A DNA stretch of 64,000 nucleotides from Streptomyces liliiviolaceus (lineage in GTDB: Bacteria > Actinomycetota > Actinomycetes > Streptomycetales > Streptomycetaceae), in contig NZ_JAGPYQ010000001.1 of NCBI RefSeq assembly GCF_018070025.1, positions 2,232,001-2,296,000 of the forward strand, in the 5' to 3' direction. The position numbers were made by a program, and so were the translations under genes. Shown in pieces: positions 1 to 9,070 of this stretch (position 1 is the stretch's first letter; the number at the start of each line of letters is the position of its first letter). The notes beneath the pieces were generated by a model. The model made no database searches, was not told the origin of the DNA, and was given only the letters and a program-made list of their open reading frames with translations.

Positions 1-640
1 CATTTCGCCGGCAGGCGACAAGACCGGGACGGTCGAGCTCCCCGCGGAGATCTTCGACGTCGAGAAGATCAGCATCCCGCTGCTTCACCAGGTCGTAGTC
101 GCCCAGCTGGCCGCTGCCCGCCAGGGCACGCACAAGACCAAGACCCGCGGCGAGGTTCGTGGTGGCGGTAAGAAGCCTTACCGTCAGAAGGGCACCGGCC
201 GCGCGCGCCAGGGCTCGACCCGCGCCCCGCAGTTCGCCGGTGGTGGCGTCGTCCACGGCCCGCAGCCGCGTGACTACTCGCAGCGGACCCCGAAGAAGAT
301 GAAGGCCGCGGCCCTGCGCCACGCCCTCACCGACCGGGCCCGCAACGCTCGCATCCACGTCGTCTCCGGCGTGATCGAGGGCGACAACCCCTCCACCAAG
401 GCCGCGAAGGTCCTGCTCGGCAAGATCTCGGAGCGCAAGAACCTGCTCCTGGTCATCGACCGTGCCGACGAGGCCGCGCTGCTCTCCGCGCGCAACCTGC
501 CCCAGGTCCACATCCTGGAGCCGGGCCAGCTGAACACGTACGACGTTCTCGTCTCGGACGACGTGGTCTTCACCCAGGCCGCTTTCGAGTCCTTCGTGTC
601 TGGCCCCCAGGCCGCTGACACCGAAGGGAGCGAAGCCTGA
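1..640 (+). CDS. rplD: 50S ribosomal protein L4, 5' end cut off by window edge
   Basis: L4 is an assembly-initiating protein of the large subunit whose extended loop lines the exit tunnel. The reading frame is open from base 2 (I-S-P-A-G-D-K-T-G), so only about the first five residues should be missing. The loop with [19 protein letters not shown] is typical of bacterial L4. An internal ATG at 299 is not the true start, because the upstream codons carry the conserved N-terminal half. The stop overlaps the rplW ATG (TGATG), indicating translational coupling in the S10 operon; rplC should lie just outside the window. Confidence 0.95.
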   Translation, partial: ISPAGDKTGTVELPAEIFDVEKISIPLLHQVVVAQLAAARQGTHKTKTRGEVRGGGKKPYRQKGTGRARQGSTRAPQFAGGGVVHGPQPRDYSQRTPKKMKAAALRHALTDRARNARIHVVSGVIEGDNPSTKAAKVLLGKISERKNLLLVIDRADEAALLSARNLPQVHILEPGQLNTYDVLVSDDVVFTQAAFESFVSGPQAADTEGSEA

Positions 641-1056
641 TGGCTACGCGTCACCCGAGCATTGCCCCCAAGGCGGCCAAGGCCGCCAAGGCCGCGCGCA
701 TCGCCAAGGCGAAGCGCCACGAGGCCGAGGGCAAGAACACCGTTGAGACGCCGCTGAGCAAGAGCTTCACGGATCCCCGTGACGTCCTCATCAAGCCGGT
801 CGTCTCCGAGAAGAGCTACGCGCTGCTCGACGAGGGCAAGTACACCTTCGTCGTCGCGCCGGGCGCCAACAAGACCCAGATCAAGCAGGCCGTCCAGGCG
901 GTCTTCTCGGTCAAGGTCACCGGGGTCAACACGATCAACCGCCAGGGGAAGCGCAAGCGGACCAAGAGCGGCTTCGGCAAGCGTGCTGACACCAAGCGCG
1001 CCATCGTGACCCTCGCTGAGGGCGACCGTATCGACATCTTCGGCCAGGCCTCCTAA
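640..1056 (+). CDS. rplW: 50S ribosomal protein L23
   Basis: L23 sits at the tunnel exit and is the docking site for trigger factor and SRP. The 138-residue product has the L23 core ([20 protein letters not shown] near residues 47-66, then [14 protein letters not shown]). It is preceded by about 40 Ala/Lys-rich residues that shorter bacterial L23 proteins lack; streptomycete L23 proteins are known to be longer. The ATG overlaps the rplD stop by one base, so the start is clear. rplB follows after 39 nt. Confidence 0.96.
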   Translation: MATRHPSIAPKAAKAAKAARIAKAKRHEAEGKNTVETPLSKSFTDPRDVLIKPVVSEKSYALLDEGKYTFVVAPGANKTQIKQAVQAVFSVKVTGVNTINRQGKRKRTKSGFGKRADTKRAIVTLAEGDRIDIFGQAS

Positions 1057-1095
1057 CGGAGCGCCCTGGTCCGAATATCGGACGAGGACTGAGAA

Positions 1096-1932
1096 ATGGG
1101 AATCCGCAAGTACAAGCCGACTACGCCGGGGCGTCGTGGCTCCAGCGTCGCCGACTTCGTCGAGGTCACGCGGTCCACGCCGGAGAAGTCGCTGGTCCGC
1201 CCCCTGCACAGCAAGGGCGGCCGTAACAACGCCGGTCGTGTGACCGTTCGCCACCAGGGTGGCGGACACAAGCGCGCCTACCGCGTCATCGACTTCCGTC
1301 GGCACGACAAGGACGGCGTGCCGGCGAAGGTCGCGCACATCGAGTACGACCCCAACCGCACCGCGCGCATCGCGCTGCTTCACTACGCGGACGGCGAGAA
1401 GCGCTACATCCTCGCCCCCCGCAACCTGTCGCAGGGCGACCGTGTCGAGAACGGTCCCGGGGCCGACATCAAGCCGGGCAACAACCTGGCCCTCCGCAAC
1501 ATCCCGGTCGGTACCACGATCCACGCGATCGAGCTCCGTCCCGGTGGCGGTGCCAAGTTCGCCCGCTCCGCCGGTGCCTCCGTGCAGCTGCTCGCGAAGG
1601 AGGGCCAGATGGCCCACCTGCGCATGCCGTCCGGAGAGATCCGCCTGGTCGACGTGCGCTGCCGCGCCACCGTCGGCGAGGTCGGCAACGCCGAGCAGTC
1701 GAACATCAACTGGGGCAAGGCCGGCCGCAAGCGCTGGCTGGGCGTCCGCCCGACCGTTCGCGGTGTGGCGATGAACCCGGTTGACCACCCGCACGGTGGT
1801 GGTGAAGGCAAGACCTCCGGTGGTCGTCACCCGGTCTCGCCGTGGGGTCAGAAGGAGGGTCGTACTCGTTCGCCGAAGAAGGCTTCGAACAAGTACATCG
1901 TCCGCCGCCGCAAGACGAACAAGAAGCGCTAG
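1096..1932 (+). CDS. rplB: 50S ribosomal protein L2
   Basis: L2 is needed for subunit association and peptidyl-transferase activity. The 278-aa length is standard. Hallmarks are the N-terminal [13 protein letters not shown], the central [12 protein letters not shown], and the C-terminal [15 protein letters not shown] loop carrying the conserved histidine close to the peptidyl-transferase centre. It lies in S10 operon order between L23 and S19. Confidence 0.97.
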   Translation: MGIRKYKPTTPGRRGSSVADFVEVTRSTPEKSLVRPLHSKGGRNNAGRVTVRHQGGGHKRAYRVIDFRRHDKDGVPAKVAHIEYDPNRTARIALLHYADGEKRYILAPRNLSQGDRVENGPGADIKPGNNLALRNIPVGTTIHAIELRPGGGAKFARSAGASVQLLAKEGQMAHLRMPSGEIRLVDVRCRATVGEVGNAEQSNINWGKAGRKRWLGVRPTVRGVAMNPVDHPHGGGEGKTSGGRHPVSPWGQKEGRTRSPKKASNKYIVRRRKTNKKR

Positions 1933-1944
1933 GAGCGGGTTTAG

Positions 1945-2226
1945 ATGCCGCGCAGTCTCAAGAAGGGACCCTTCGTCGACGACCACCTGATCAAGAAGGT
2001 GGACGCACAGAACGAAGCTGGTTCCAAGAACGTCATCAAGACCTGGTCCCGTCGCTCGATGATCATCCCGGCCATGCTCGGCCACACGATCGCGGTGCAC
2101 AACGGCAAGACCCACATTCCGGTGTTTGTCACCGAGTCGATGGTCGGCCACAAGCTCGGCGAGTTCTCGCCGACGCGCACCTTCCGGGGTCACGTCAAGG
2201 ACGACCGGAAGTCGAAGCGCCGCTAA
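1945..2226 (+). CDS. rpsS: 30S ribosomal protein S19
   Basis: S19 contacts A- and P-site tRNA in the 30S head together with S13. The 93-aa protein begins [15 protein letters not shown] and contains [15 protein letters not shown], both diagnostic. The start ATG is 12 nt after the rplB stop with GGAGCGG upstream as ribosome binding site. Length and position are those expected for the S10 operon. Confidence 0.97.
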   Translation: MPRSLKKGPFVDDHLIKKVDAQNEAGSKNVIKTWSRRSMIIPAMLGHTIAVHNGKTHIPVFVTESMVGHKLGEFSPTRTFRGHVKDDRKSKRR

Positions 2227-2268
2227 CGCGGGGTGGAATCGACCATGACAGACACTGGAAGGACAACC

Positions 2269-2616
2269 ATGGAAGCCAGGGCCCAGGCGCGGTACATCCG
2301 CGTCACGCCCATGAAGGCCCGCCGCGTGGTGGACCTTATCCGTGGCATGGATGCCACGGAGGCTCAGGCGGTCCTGCGTTTCGCCCCGCAGGCCGCGAGC
2401 GTGCCCGTCGGCAAGGTGCTTGACAGCGCCATCGCCAACGCCGCACACAACTACGACCACACCGACGCCGACAGCCTCGTCATCTCCGAGGCGTACGTCG
2501 ACGAGGGTCCGACCCTGAAGCGGTTCCGTCCGCGCGCCCAGGGCCGCGCCTACCGGATCCGCAAGCGGACCAGCCACATCACCGTGGTCGTCAGCAGCAA
2601 GGAAGGAACCCGGTAA
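2269..2616 (+). CDS. rplV: 50S ribosomal protein L22
   Basis: L22 contributes a hairpin to the exit tunnel, where macrolide-resistance changes arise in other bacteria. I chose the ATG at 2269 (115 aa, [20 protein letters not shown]) because GGAAGGAC sits just upstream and L22 homology begins here. In-frame GTG 2233 and ATG 2245 would add 12 or 8 unconserved residues. The last codons overlap rpsC (TAATG), implying coupling. Confidence 0.94.
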   Translation: MEARAQARYIRVTPMKARRVVDLIRGMDATEAQAVLRFAPQAASVPVGKVLDSAIANAAHNYDHTDADSLVISEAYVDEGPTLKRFRPRAQGRAYRIRKRTSHITVVVSSKEGTR

Positions 2617-3467
2617 TGGGCCAGAAGGTTAACCCGCATGGGTTCCGGCTCGGCATCACCACGGACTTCAAGTCCCGCTGGTACGCCGACAAGCTGTACA
2701 AGGACTACGTCAAGGAAGACGTCGCCATCCGTCGGATGATGACGTCCGGCATGGAGCGCGCCGGCATCTCGAAGGTGGAGATCGAGCGCACCCGTGACCG
2801 CGTCCGTGTGGACATCCACACCGCGCGCCCGGGCATCGTCATCGGCCGCCGCGGCGCCGAGGCCGACCGCATCCGCGGTGACCTGGAGAAGCTGACCGGC
2901 AAGCAGGTCCAGCTGAACATCCTTGAGGTCAAGAGCCCGGAGACGGACGCTCAGCTGGTGGCCCAGGCCGTCGCCGAGCAGCTGTCCTCCCGCGTCTCCT
3001 TCCGTCGTGCCATGCGCAAGAGCATGCAGGGCACGATGAAGGCCGGCGCCAAGGGCATCAAGATCCAGTGTGGTGGCCGTCTCGGCGGCGCCGAGATGTC
3101 CCGCTCGGAGTTCTACCGCGAGGGCCGCGTGCCCCTGCACACGCTCCGCGCGAACGTCGACTACGGCTTCTTCGAGGCCAAGACGACCTTCGGCCGCATC
3201 GGTGTGAAGGTCTGGATCTACAAGGGCGACGTCAAGAACATCGCCGAGGTCCGCGCCGAGAACGCCGCGGCCCGTGCGGGTAACCGCCCGGCCCGTGGTG
3301 GAGCCGGTGGCGGCGGCGACCGCCCGGCCCGTGGTGGTCGTGGTGGCGAGCGTGGCGGCCGCGGCCGCAAGCCGCAGCAGCAGTCCGCGCCGGCAGCCGA
3401 GGCCCCCAAGGCCGACGCTCCCGCCGCCGCTGCCGCTCCGGCCGAGAGCACCGGAACGGAGGCCTGA
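2616..3467 (+). CDS. rpsC: 30S ribosomal protein S3 with RGG-rich tail
   Basis: S3 forms part of the mRNA entry channel and has helicase-related function. The KH domain ([20 protein letters not shown], residues about 72-91) and the C-terminal S3 domain ([20 protein letters not shown]) are intact. At 283 aa it is longer than the roughly 230-aa E. coli protein because of a low-complexity tail of some 65 residues with repeated [15 protein letters not shown] blocks, then an Ala/Pro/Glu-rich end. The extension looks disordered and basic, suited to RNA contact; its role is unknown. Confidence 0.97.
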   Translation: MGQKVNPHGFRLGITTDFKSRWYADKLYKDYVKEDVAIRRMMTSGMERAGISKVEIERTRDRVRVDIHTARPGIVIGRRGAEADRIRGDLEKLTGKQVQLNILEVKSPETDAQLVAQAVAEQLSSRVSFRRAMRKSMQGTMKAGAKGIKIQCGGRLGGAEMSRSEFYREGRVPLHTLRANVDYGFFEAKTTFGRIGVKVWIYKGDVKNIAEVRAENAAARAGNRPARGGAGGGGDRPARGGRGGERGGRGRKPQQQSAPAAEAPKADAPAAAAAPAESTGTEA

Positions 3468-3472
3468 CCGAA

Positions 3473-3892
3473 ATGCTGATCCCTCGTAGGGTCAAGCACC
3501 GCAAGCAGCACCACCCGAAGCGCCGCGGTCAGGCCAAGGGCGGTACGCAGGTTTCGTTCGGCGAGTACGGCATTCAGGCCCTCACGCCGGCGTACGTCAC
3601 GAACCGCCAGATCGAGGCGGCTCGTATCGCGATGACCCGTCACATCAAGCGTGGCGGCAAGGTCTGGATCAACATCTACCCGGACCGCCCGCTGACCAAG
3701 AAGCCCGCCGAGACCCGCATGGGTTCCGGTAAGGGATCCCCCGAGTGGTGGATCGCGAACGTGCACCCGGGCCGGGTCATGTTCGAGCTGTCCTACCCCA
3801 ACGAGAAGATCGCCCGTGAGGCCCTCACTCGCGCAGCCCACAAGCTGCCGATGAAGTGCCGGATCGTCAAGCGCGAGGCAGGTGAAGCGTGA
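3473..3892 (+). CDS. rplP: 50S ribosomal protein L16
   Basis: L16 organises the A-site region of the 23S rRNA. The 139-aa protein begins [20 protein letters not shown] and contains [20 protein letters not shown] and [11 protein letters not shown], all diagnostic for bacterial L16. It starts 5 nt after rpsC, and its TGA overlaps the rpmC ATG (TGATG). Confidence 0.97.
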   Translation: MLIPRRVKHRKQHHPKRRGQAKGGTQVSFGEYGIQALTPAYVTNRQIEAARIAMTRHIKRGGKVWINIYPDRPLTKKPAETRMGSGKGSPEWWIANVHPGRVMFELSYPNEKIAREALTRAAHKLPMKCRIVKREAGEA

Positions 3893-4116
3893 TGTCGGCC
3901 GGTACCAAGGCGTCCGAGCTGCGCGAACTGGGTGACGAGGAGCTTCTCGCGAAGCTTCGCGAAGCCAAGGAAGAGCTGTTCAACCTCCGCTTCCAGGCGG
4001 CGACCGGTCAGCTCGAAAACCACGGTCGGCTCAAGGCCGTCCGCAAGGACATCGCGCGGATCTACACCCTCATGCGTGAGCGCGAGCTGGGCATCGAGAC
4101 GGTGGAGAGCGCCTGA
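3892..4116 (+). CDS. rpmC: 50S ribosomal protein L29
   Basis: L29 is a small helical protein next to L23 at the tunnel exit. I place the start at ATG 3892, giving 74 aa beginning [19 protein letters not shown]; the GTG three bases earlier would add one Met. The conserved core [16 protein letters not shown] is present. TGATG overlaps on both sides couple it to rplP and rpsQ. Confidence 0.96.
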   Translation: MSAGTKASELRELGDEELLAKLREAKEELFNLRFQAATGQLENHGRLKAVRKDIARIYTLMRERELGIETVESA

Positions 4117-4403
4117 TGAGCGAGAACAACGTGACCGAAGAGACCAAGACGAGCCGCGGTTTCCGCAAGACCCGTGAGGGTCTGGTCGTCAGCGACAAGA
4201 TGGACAAGACCGTCGTCGTCGCCGTCGAGGACCGCGTCAAGCACGCTCTGTACGGCAAGGTCATCCGCCGTACGAACAAGCTCAAGGCGCACGACGAGCA
4301 GAACGCCGCGGGCGTCGGCGACCGGGTTGTCATCATGGAGACCCGTCCGCTGTCCGCGACGAAGCGCTGGCGCATCGTCGAGATCCTTGAGAAGGCCAAG
4401 TAG
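4116..4403 (+). CDS. rpsQ: 30S ribosomal protein S17
   Basis: S17 is an OB-fold primary 16S rRNA binder. The 95-aa product has the signature [20 protein letters not shown] near residues 25-44 and ends near [19 protein letters not shown]. It is the last gene of the classical S10 operon; the 102-nt gap that follows, before rplN, contains a strong RNA structure annotated separately. Confidence 0.97.
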   Translation: MSENNVTEETKTSRGFRKTREGLVVSDKMDKTVVVAVEDRVKHALYGKVIRRTNKLKAHDEQNAAGVGDRVVIMETRPLSATKRWRIVEILEKAK

Positions 4404-4443
4404 TAAGTACCTGAGGGGTTTCCCGCAGGTTGGTTCCGCCAGG

Positions 4444-4488
4444 CTCGGCAGGGGTTTCCGTGAAGGAGCCCCTGCCGGGAACCGGCAG
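4444..4488 (+). promoter_or_regulatory. Two mutually exclusive hairpins at the S10/spc junction
   Basis: Hairpin 1 pairs 4444-4454 (CTCGGCAGGGG) with 4469-4479 (CCCCTGCCGGG), with a short inner stem. Hairpin 2 pairs 4472-4478 (CTGCCGG) with 4482-4488 (CCGGCAG) around a GAA loop. The two share the same arm, so they cannot coexist. They lie 18 nt or more before the rplN GTG start, where the S10 and spc operons meet. No U-tract follows, so a simple terminator is unlikely; an attenuator, processing site or r-protein binding site is possible. Confidence 0.5.
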
Positions 4489-4505
4489 ACAATCAGGAGA
4501 TAGAC

Positions 4506-4874
4506 GTGATCCAGCAGGAGTCGCGACTGCGTGTCGCCGACAACACTGGTGCGAAGGAAATCCTTTGCATCCGTGTGCTCGGTGGCTCCGGTCGCCGCTA
4601 CGCGGGCATCGGTGACGTCATTGTCGCCACCGTCAAGGACGCGATCCCCGGCGGCAATGTGAAGAAGGGTGACGTCATCAAGGCGGTCATCGTTCGCACC
4701 GTCAAGGAGCGCCGCCGTCCCGACGGCTCGTACATCCGCTTCGACGAGAACGCCGCCGTCATTCTGAAGAACGACGGCGACCCTCGCGGCACCCGTATCT
4801 TCGGCCCGGTCGGCCGTGAGCTGCGCGAGAAGAAGTTCATGAAGATCATCTCGCTCGCGCCGGAGGTGCTGTAA
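4506..4874 (+). CDS. rplN: 50S ribosomal protein L14
   Basis: L14 forms an intersubunit bridge and is where RsfS binds. GTG start (read as [15 protein letters not shown]) after an AGGAGAT ribosome binding site. The 122-aa length and the motifs [16 protein letters not shown] and [16 protein letters not shown] are standard. It heads the spc operon order L14-L24-L5-S14-S8-L6-L18-S5-L30-L15. Confidence 0.97.
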   Translation: MIQQESRLRVADNTGAKEILCIRVLGGSGRRYAGIGDVIVATVKDAIPGGNVKKGDVIKAVIVRTVKERRRPDGSYIRFDENAAVILKNDGDPRGTRIFGPVGRELREKKFMKIISLAPEVL

Positions 4875-4876
4875 GC

Positions 4877-5200
4877 ATGAAGATCAAGAAGGGCGACCTG
4901 GTTCAGGTCATCACCGGTAAGGACAAGGGCAAGCAGGGCAAGGTCATCGCCGCTTACCCGCGCGACGAGCGCGTCCTGGTCGAGGGTGTCAACCGGGTCA
5001 AGAAGCACACGAAGGCCGGTCCCACCGCCCGCGGTTCGCAGGCCGGTGGCATCGTCACGACCGAGGCGCCCGTCCACGTCTCCAACGTCCAGCTGGTCGT
5101 TGAGAAGGACGGCAACAAGGTCGTCACGCGCGTCGGTTACCGCTTCGACGACGAGGGCAACAAGATCCGCGTTGCCAAGCGGACGGGTGAGGACATCTGA
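4877..5200 (+). CDS. rplX: 50S ribosomal protein L24
   Basis: L24 is an assembly initiator with a KOW motif. The N-terminal [20 protein letters not shown], at residues 1-20, is the KOW element; [12 protein letters not shown] and the zinc-free C-terminal part follow. The 107 aa length is normal. It starts 2 nt after rplN and its stop overlaps the rplE start (TGATG). Confidence 0.97.
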   Translation: MKIKKGDLVQVITGKDKGKQGKVIAAYPRDERVLVEGVNRVKKHTKAGPTARGSQAGGIVTTEAPVHVSNVQLVVEKDGNKVVTRVGYRFDDEGNKIRVAKRTGEDI

Positions 5201-5757
5201 TGGCTACCACCACCATTCCGCGTCTCAAGACGAAGTACCGCGAGGAGATCGCGGGCAAGCTGCAGGAAGAGTTCTCGTACGAGAACGTCATGCAGACCCC
5301 GGGCCTCGTCAAGATCGTGGTCAACATGGGTGTGGGCGACGCCGCCCGCGACTCCAAGCTGATCGAGGGCGCCATCCGCGACCTCACCACGATCACCGGT
5401 CAGAAGCCGGCCGTCACCAAGGCCCGCAAGTCCATCGCGCAGTTCAAGCTGCGTGAGGGTCAGCCGATCGGTGCCCACGTCACGCTTCGTGGCGACCGCA
5501 TGTGGGAGTTCCTGGACCGCACCCTGTCGCTCGCGCTGCCGCGCATCCGCGACTTCCGTGGTCTGTCTCCCAAGCAGTTCGACGGTCGTGGCAACTACAC
5601 CTTCGGTCTCACCGAGCAGGTCATGTTCCACGAGATCGACCAGGACAAGATCGACCGCGTCCGGGGTATGGACATCACCGTGGTCACCACGGCGACCAAC
5701 GACGCCGAAGGCCGTGCCCTTCTCCGTCACCTCGGCTTCCCCTTCAAGGAGGCGTAA
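5200..5757 (+). CDS. rplE: 50S ribosomal protein L5
   Basis: L5 binds 5S rRNA and contacts P-site tRNA in the central protuberance. The 185-aa product contains [31 protein letters not shown] and [15 protein letters not shown], all conserved in L5. It lies directly upstream of rpsN, with TAAGCGAGATGG leaving only 5 nt between the genes. Confidence 0.97.
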   Translation: MATTTIPRLKTKYREEIAGKLQEEFSYENVMQTPGLVKIVVNMGVGDAARDSKLIEGAIRDLTTITGQKPAVTKARKSIAQFKLREGQPIGAHVTLRGDRMWEFLDRTLSLALPRIRDFRGLSPKQFDGRGNYTFGLTEQVMFHEIDQDKIDRVRGMDITVVTTATNDAEGRALLRHLGFPFKEA

Positions 5758-5762
5758 GCGAG

Positions 5763-5948
5763 ATGGCGAAGAAGGCTCTGATTGCCAAGGCTGCTCGTAA
5801 GCCCAAGTTCGGTGTGCGTGGCTACACCCGTTGCCAGCGCTGCGGCCGCCCGCACTCCGTGTACCGCAAGTTCGGTCTCTGCCGTGTGTGCCTTCGTGAG
5901 ATGGCTCACCGTGGAGAGCTCCCGGGCGTGACCAAGAGCTCCTGGTAG
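5763..5948 (+). CDS. rpsN: 30S ribosomal protein S14, zinc-ribbon (type Z, C+) form
   Basis: Short S14 of 61 aa with four zinc-binding cysteines C24, C27, C40 and C43 (CQRC...CRVC), so it is the zinc-requiring form. Streptomycetes usually also carry a Zur-repressed cysteine-free paralogue elsewhere, which is general knowledge and not seen here. It lies in the spc operon between L5 and S8. A 236-nt gap follows before rpsH, long for this cluster, so an internal promoter or processing site may sit there. Confidence 0.97.
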   Translation: MAKKALIAKAARKPKFGVRGYTRCQRCGRPHSVYRKFGLCRVCLREMAHRGELPGVTKSSW

Positions 5949-6184
5949 TCCCCCTCAACAGGGACGACCGGACGCTCTCGGTAAGCAGTGGGTTGGCAGA
6001 GGCTCTCCCTTCCATGGCTTAGGCTAGGAGGGTTGGGCGTCTGCCGCCCGGACGCATGTGGGTACAGCCCACTAGTTAACGCTTACTACGCCGTAGGTCC
6101 CCGCACCGCACCCGTCCCGCCACAGAGTGGGGAGAGGGATGGCGCATACAGGAAACCCCGGCGAGAGAGGCCGAAGGCCAATTC

Positions 6185-6583
6185 ATGACCATGACTGATC
6201 CCATCGCAGACATGCTTACCCGTCTGCGTAACGCGAACTCGGCGTACCACGACGATGTCGCGATGCCCCACAGCAAGATCAAGTCGCACATCGCGGAGAT
6301 CCTCCAGCAGGAGGGCTTCATCACCGGCTGGAAGGTCGAGGACGCCGAAGTCGGCAAGAAGCTCGTCCTTGAGCTGAAGTTCGGTCCGAACCGTGAGCGC
6401 TCCATCGCGGGCATCAAGCGGATCTCGAAGCCGGGTCTGCGTGTGTACGCGAAGTCCACCTCCCTGCCCAAGGTGCTCGGTGGCCTCGGCGTGGCGATCA
6501 TCTCCACGTCGCACGGTCTCCTCACCGGACAGCAGGCCGGCAAGAAGGGCGTAGGCGGAGAAGTTCTCGCCTACGTCTGGTAG
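6185..6583 (+). CDS. rpsH: 30S ribosomal protein S8
   Basis: S8 binds the central 16S domain and in E. coli also represses the spc operon mRNA. The 132-aa protein starts [18 protein letters not shown] and ends GGEVLAYVW, both diagnostic. I kept the ATG at 6185; an alternative ATG lies two codons in. The leader (5949-6184) is unusually long and GC-rich, with a short GTGGG...CCCAC stem; I could not define a convincing promoter in it. Confidence 0.96.
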   Translation: MTMTDPIADMLTRLRNANSAYHDDVAMPHSKIKSHIAEILQQEGFITGWKVEDAEVGKKLVLELKFGPNRERSIAGIKRISKPGLRVYAKSTSLPKVLGGLGVAIISTSHGLLTGQQAGKKGVGGEVLAYVW

Positions 6584-6607
6584 CGGAAGGGAACGGAGGA
6601 AACAGCT

Positions 6608-7147
6608 ATGTCGCGTATTGGCAAGCTCCCCATCACGGTTCCCGCCGGCGTGGACGTCACCATCGACGGCCGTACGGTTTCGGTGAAGGGCCCCAAGGGC
6701 TCTCTCTCCCACACCGTCGCGGCGCCGATCGAGGTCGCCAAGGGTGAGGACGGCATTCTCAATGTCACCCGCCCGAACGACGAGCGTCAGAACAAGGCCC
6801 TCCACGGCCTGTCCCGCACGCTGGTGGCGAACATGATCACCGGCGTGACCACGGGTTACGTGAAGAAGCTCGAAATCAGCGGTGTCGGTTACCGCGTCCT
6901 GGCGAAGGGTTCCAACCTGGAATTCTCGCTCGGCTACAGCCACTCGATCACGATCGAGGCGCCCGAGGGCATCTCCTTCAAGGTCGAGAACCCGACACAC
7001 TTCTCGGTCGAGGGAATCGACAAGCAGAAGGTCGGCGAGGTTGCGGCCAACATCCGCAAGCTGCGCAAGCCCGACCCGTACAAGGCCAAGGGCGTCAAGT
7101 ACGAGGGCGAAGTCGTCCGGCGCAAGGTCGGAAAGGCGGGTAAGTAA
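6608..7147 (+). CDS. rplF: 50S ribosomal protein L6
   Basis: L6 lies near the sarcin-ricin loop and factor-binding site. The 179-aa protein starts [17 protein letters not shown], has the repeated alpha-beta domains, and contains [10 protein letters not shown] and the C-terminal signature [14 protein letters not shown] clear GGAGG ribosome binding site lies upstream. rplR follows after 3 nt. Confidence 0.97.
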   Translation: MSRIGKLPITVPAGVDVTIDGRTVSVKGPKGSLSHTVAAPIEVAKGEDGILNVTRPNDERQNKALHGLSRTLVANMITGVTTGYVKKLEISGVGYRVLAKGSNLEFSLGYSHSITIEAPEGISFKVENPTHFSVEGIDKQKVGEVAANIRKLRKPDPYKAKGVKYEGEVVRRKVGKAGK

Positions 7148-7150
7148 GCC

Positions 7151-7534
7151 ATGGCATACGGTGTCAAGATTGCTAAGGGCGACGCTTACAAGCGTGCTGC
7201 CATCAAGCGACGTCACATCCGGATCCGGAAGCACATCTCCGGTACGGCTGAGCGGCCTCGCCTGGTCGTGACGCGTTCGAACCGCCACATCGTGGCCCAG
7301 GTGATCGACGACGTTAAGGGTCACACCCTCGCGTCGGCGTCCACCCTGGACACGACCATCCGCGGCGGCGAGAACGACAAGTCCGAGCAGGCCAAGTCGG
7401 TCGGCGCCCTGGTCGCCGAGCGCGCCAAGGCCGCTGGTGTCGAGGCTGTCGTATTCGACCGTGGTGGAAACCAGTACGCCGGGCGCATTGCCGCTCTGGC
7501 GGACGCCGCCCGCGAAGCCGGACTCAAGTTCTGA
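7151..7534 (+). CDS. rplR: 50S ribosomal protein L18
   Basis: L18 binds 5S rRNA together with L5. The 127-aa product contains [20 protein letters not shown] near the N-terminus, and [20 protein letters not shown] followed by REAGLKF at the end, typical of bacterial L18. It sits in the expected position between rplF and rpsE. Confidence 0.97.
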   Translation: MAYGVKIAKGDAYKRAAIKRRHIRIRKHISGTAERPRLVVTRSNRHIVAQVIDDVKGHTLASASTLDTTIRGGENDKSEQAKSVGALVAERAKAAGVEAVVFDRGGNQYAGRIAALADAAREAGLKF

Positions 7535-7576
7535 GTCCTGTTCCGTAGCTAGCGGAAACAGAGAGAGGTAATTCCA

Positions 7577-8179
7577 ATGGCTGGACCCCAGCGCCGCGGA
7601 AGCGGTGCCGGTGGCGGCGAGCGGCGGGACCGGAAGGGCCGTGACGGCGGCGCAGCTGCCGAGAAGACCGCGTACGTCGAGCGTGTCGTCGCGATCAACC
7701 GTGTCGCCAAGGTTGTGAAGGGTGGTCGTCGCTTCAGCTTCACCGCGCTGGTCGTGGTGGGCGATGGTGACGGCACCGTGGGTGTCGGTTACGGCAAGGC
7801 CAAGGAGGTGCCGGCCGCGATCGCCAAGGGTGTTGAAGAGGCCAAGAAGCACTTCTTCAAGGTCCCCCGTATCCAGGGCACCATCCCGCACCCGATCACG
7901 GGCGAGAAGGCCGCGGGCGTCGTCCTGCTCAAGCCTGCCTCCCCCGGTACCGGCGTCATCGCCGGTGGCCCGGTGCGTGCTGTCCTGGAGTGCGCCGGCG
8001 TTCACGACATCCTGTCGAAGTCGCTCGGCTCCTCCAACGCGATCAACATCGTGCACGCGACCGTGGCGGCCCTCAAGGGCCTGCAGCGTCCCGAGGAGAT
8101 CGCGGCCCGCCGCGGTCTGCCCCTTGAGGACGTCGCCCCCGCGGCTCTCCTGCGTGCACGTGCGGGAGCGGGTGCGTAA
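7577..8179 (+). CDS. rpsE: 30S ribosomal protein S5
   Basis: S5 acts in decoding fidelity and mRNA unwinding at the entry channel. The double-stranded-RNA-binding fold ([20 protein letters not shown], residues 34-53) and the second domain ([18 protein letters not shown]) are intact. At 200 aa it is longer than E. coli S5 because of about 30 Gly/Arg/Asp-rich N-terminal residues. A GAGAGGT ribosome binding site supports the ATG at 7577. Confidence 0.97.
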   Translation: MAGPQRRGSGAGGGERRDRKGRDGGAAAEKTAYVERVVAINRVAKVVKGGRRFSFTALVVVGDGDGTVGVGYGKAKEVPAAIAKGVEEAKKHFFKVPRIQGTIPHPITGEKAAGVVLLKPASPGTGVIAGGPVRAVLECAGVHDILSKSLGSSNAINIVHATVAALKGLQRPEEIAARRGLPLEDVAPAALLRARAGAGA

Positions 8180-8181
8180 TC

Positions 8182-8364
8182 ATGGCTCAGCTCAAGATCA
8201 CGCAGACGAAGTCGTTCATCGGCAGCAAGCAGAACCACCGTGACACCCTTCGTTCGCTTGGCCTCAAGCGGATCAACGATGTGGTCGTCAAGGAGGACCG
8301 CCCCGAGTTCCGCGGAATGGTGCACACCGTCCGCCACCTCGTGACGGTTGAGGAGGTCGACTGA
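8182..8364 (+). CDS. rpmD: 50S ribosomal protein L30
   Basis: L30 is a small peripheral large-subunit protein. The 60-aa sequence [20 protein letters not shown] then [14 protein letters not shown] matches the bacterial family in length and motif. It starts 2 nt after the rpsE stop and is followed 2 nt later by rplO, a tightly coupled arrangement. Confidence 0.97.
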   Translation: MAQLKITQTKSFIGSKQNHRDTLRSLGLKRINDVVVKEDRPEFRGMVHTVRHLVTVEEVD

Positions 8365-8366
8365 TC

Positions 8367-8822
8367 ATGGCGGAGAACAACCCGCTCAAGATCCACAACC
8401 TCCGTCCCGCCCCGGGCGCCAAGACCGCGAAGACGCGAGTCGGTCGTGGTGAAGCGTCCAAGGGTAAGACGGCCGGTCGTGGTACCAAGGGCACGAAGGC
8501 CCGTTACCAGGTTCCGGAGCGCTTCGAGGGTGGCCAGATGCCCCTCCACATGCGTCTCCCGAAGCTCAAGGGCTTCCGGAACCCGTTCAAGACCGAGTAC
8601 CAGGTCGTGAACCTCGACAAGCTGGCGTCGCTGTACCCGGAGGGTGGCGAGGTCACCGTCGAGGGACTCGTCGCCAACGGTGCGGTTCGCAAGAACAGCC
8701 TCGTCAAGGTCCTCGGCCAGGGCGAGATCTCCGTGGCACTGCAGGTGACGGTCGACGCCGTCTCCGGCTCCGCCAAGGAGAAGATCACCGCCGCCGGCGG
8801 TACCGTCACCGAGCTGATCTGA
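8367..8822 (+). CDS. rplO: 50S ribosomal protein L15
   Basis: L15 is a late assembly protein with a long disordered N-terminal arm. The 151-aa product shows the Gly/Lys/Arg-rich arm ([20 protein letters not shown]) and a C-terminal globular part ending GTVTELI. It is the final gene of the spc operon; a strong terminator lies 35 nt downstream, so secY probably has its own promoter. Confidence 0.97.
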   Translation: MAENNPLKIHNLRPAPGAKTAKTRVGRGEASKGKTAGRGTKGTKARYQVPERFEGGQMPLHMRLPKLKGFRNPFKTEYQVVNLDKLASLYPEGGEVTVEGLVANGAVRKNSLVKVLGQGEISVALQVTVDAVSGSAKEKITAAGGTVTELI

Positions 8823-8857
8823 TCTCTTCAGGCGATTCGATGACTTGAGCGATCCCG

Positions 8858-8891
8858 ACCGGGGATGCCCCACAAAAGGGGCATCCCCGGT
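8858..8891 (+). terminator. Strong hairpin terminator after rplO
   Basis: Perfect 14-bp stem: 8858-8871 (ACCGGGGATGCCCC) pairs with 8878-8891 around an ACAAAA loop, with a moderately T-rich run (TTGGTCGTTCCT) after it. It is the only strong simple terminator between rplD and secY, so it likely ends the S10-spc transcript. Confidence 0.85.
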
Positions 8892-8964
8892 TGGTCGTTC
8901 CTAGGGGAGCGGTGTCGCCGGTAAGGTGGCCTGCGCTGCTAATTTTCGCCCGGTGTGCCGCCAG

Positions 8965-8990
8965 GGAACTCCAGGTGGCTTCTGACTGTT
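8965..8990 (+). promoter_or_regulatory. Candidate ECF-type promoter upstream of secY (GGAAC-N18-GTT)
   Basis: GGAAC (8965-8969) and GTT (8988-8990) are separated by exactly 18 nt, about 80 nt upstream of the secY start. This spacing resembles the GGAAT-N18-GTT pattern known for streptomycete SigR and related ECF promoters. A single match of this kind can occur by chance, so the call is tentative. Confidence 0.25.
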
Positions 8991-9070
8991 AGTTAGCTGT
9001 CCGTTACTTATTCGTCGAACCTCAAGACCGTCACCTCTGGCGCACTTGCGCGGGGGTCGCAGGAGGCACC

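Noticed and set aside
274..2577. Long minus-strand open frame opposite rplD-rplV
   Set aside because: It is the antisense shadow of well-defined ribosomal genes in high-GC DNA; it has no ribosome binding site, no domain and odd amino-acid composition. The same applies to 6086-8056, 29003-31474, 34958-36970, 35980-39369 and 16966-18582 on the minus strand.
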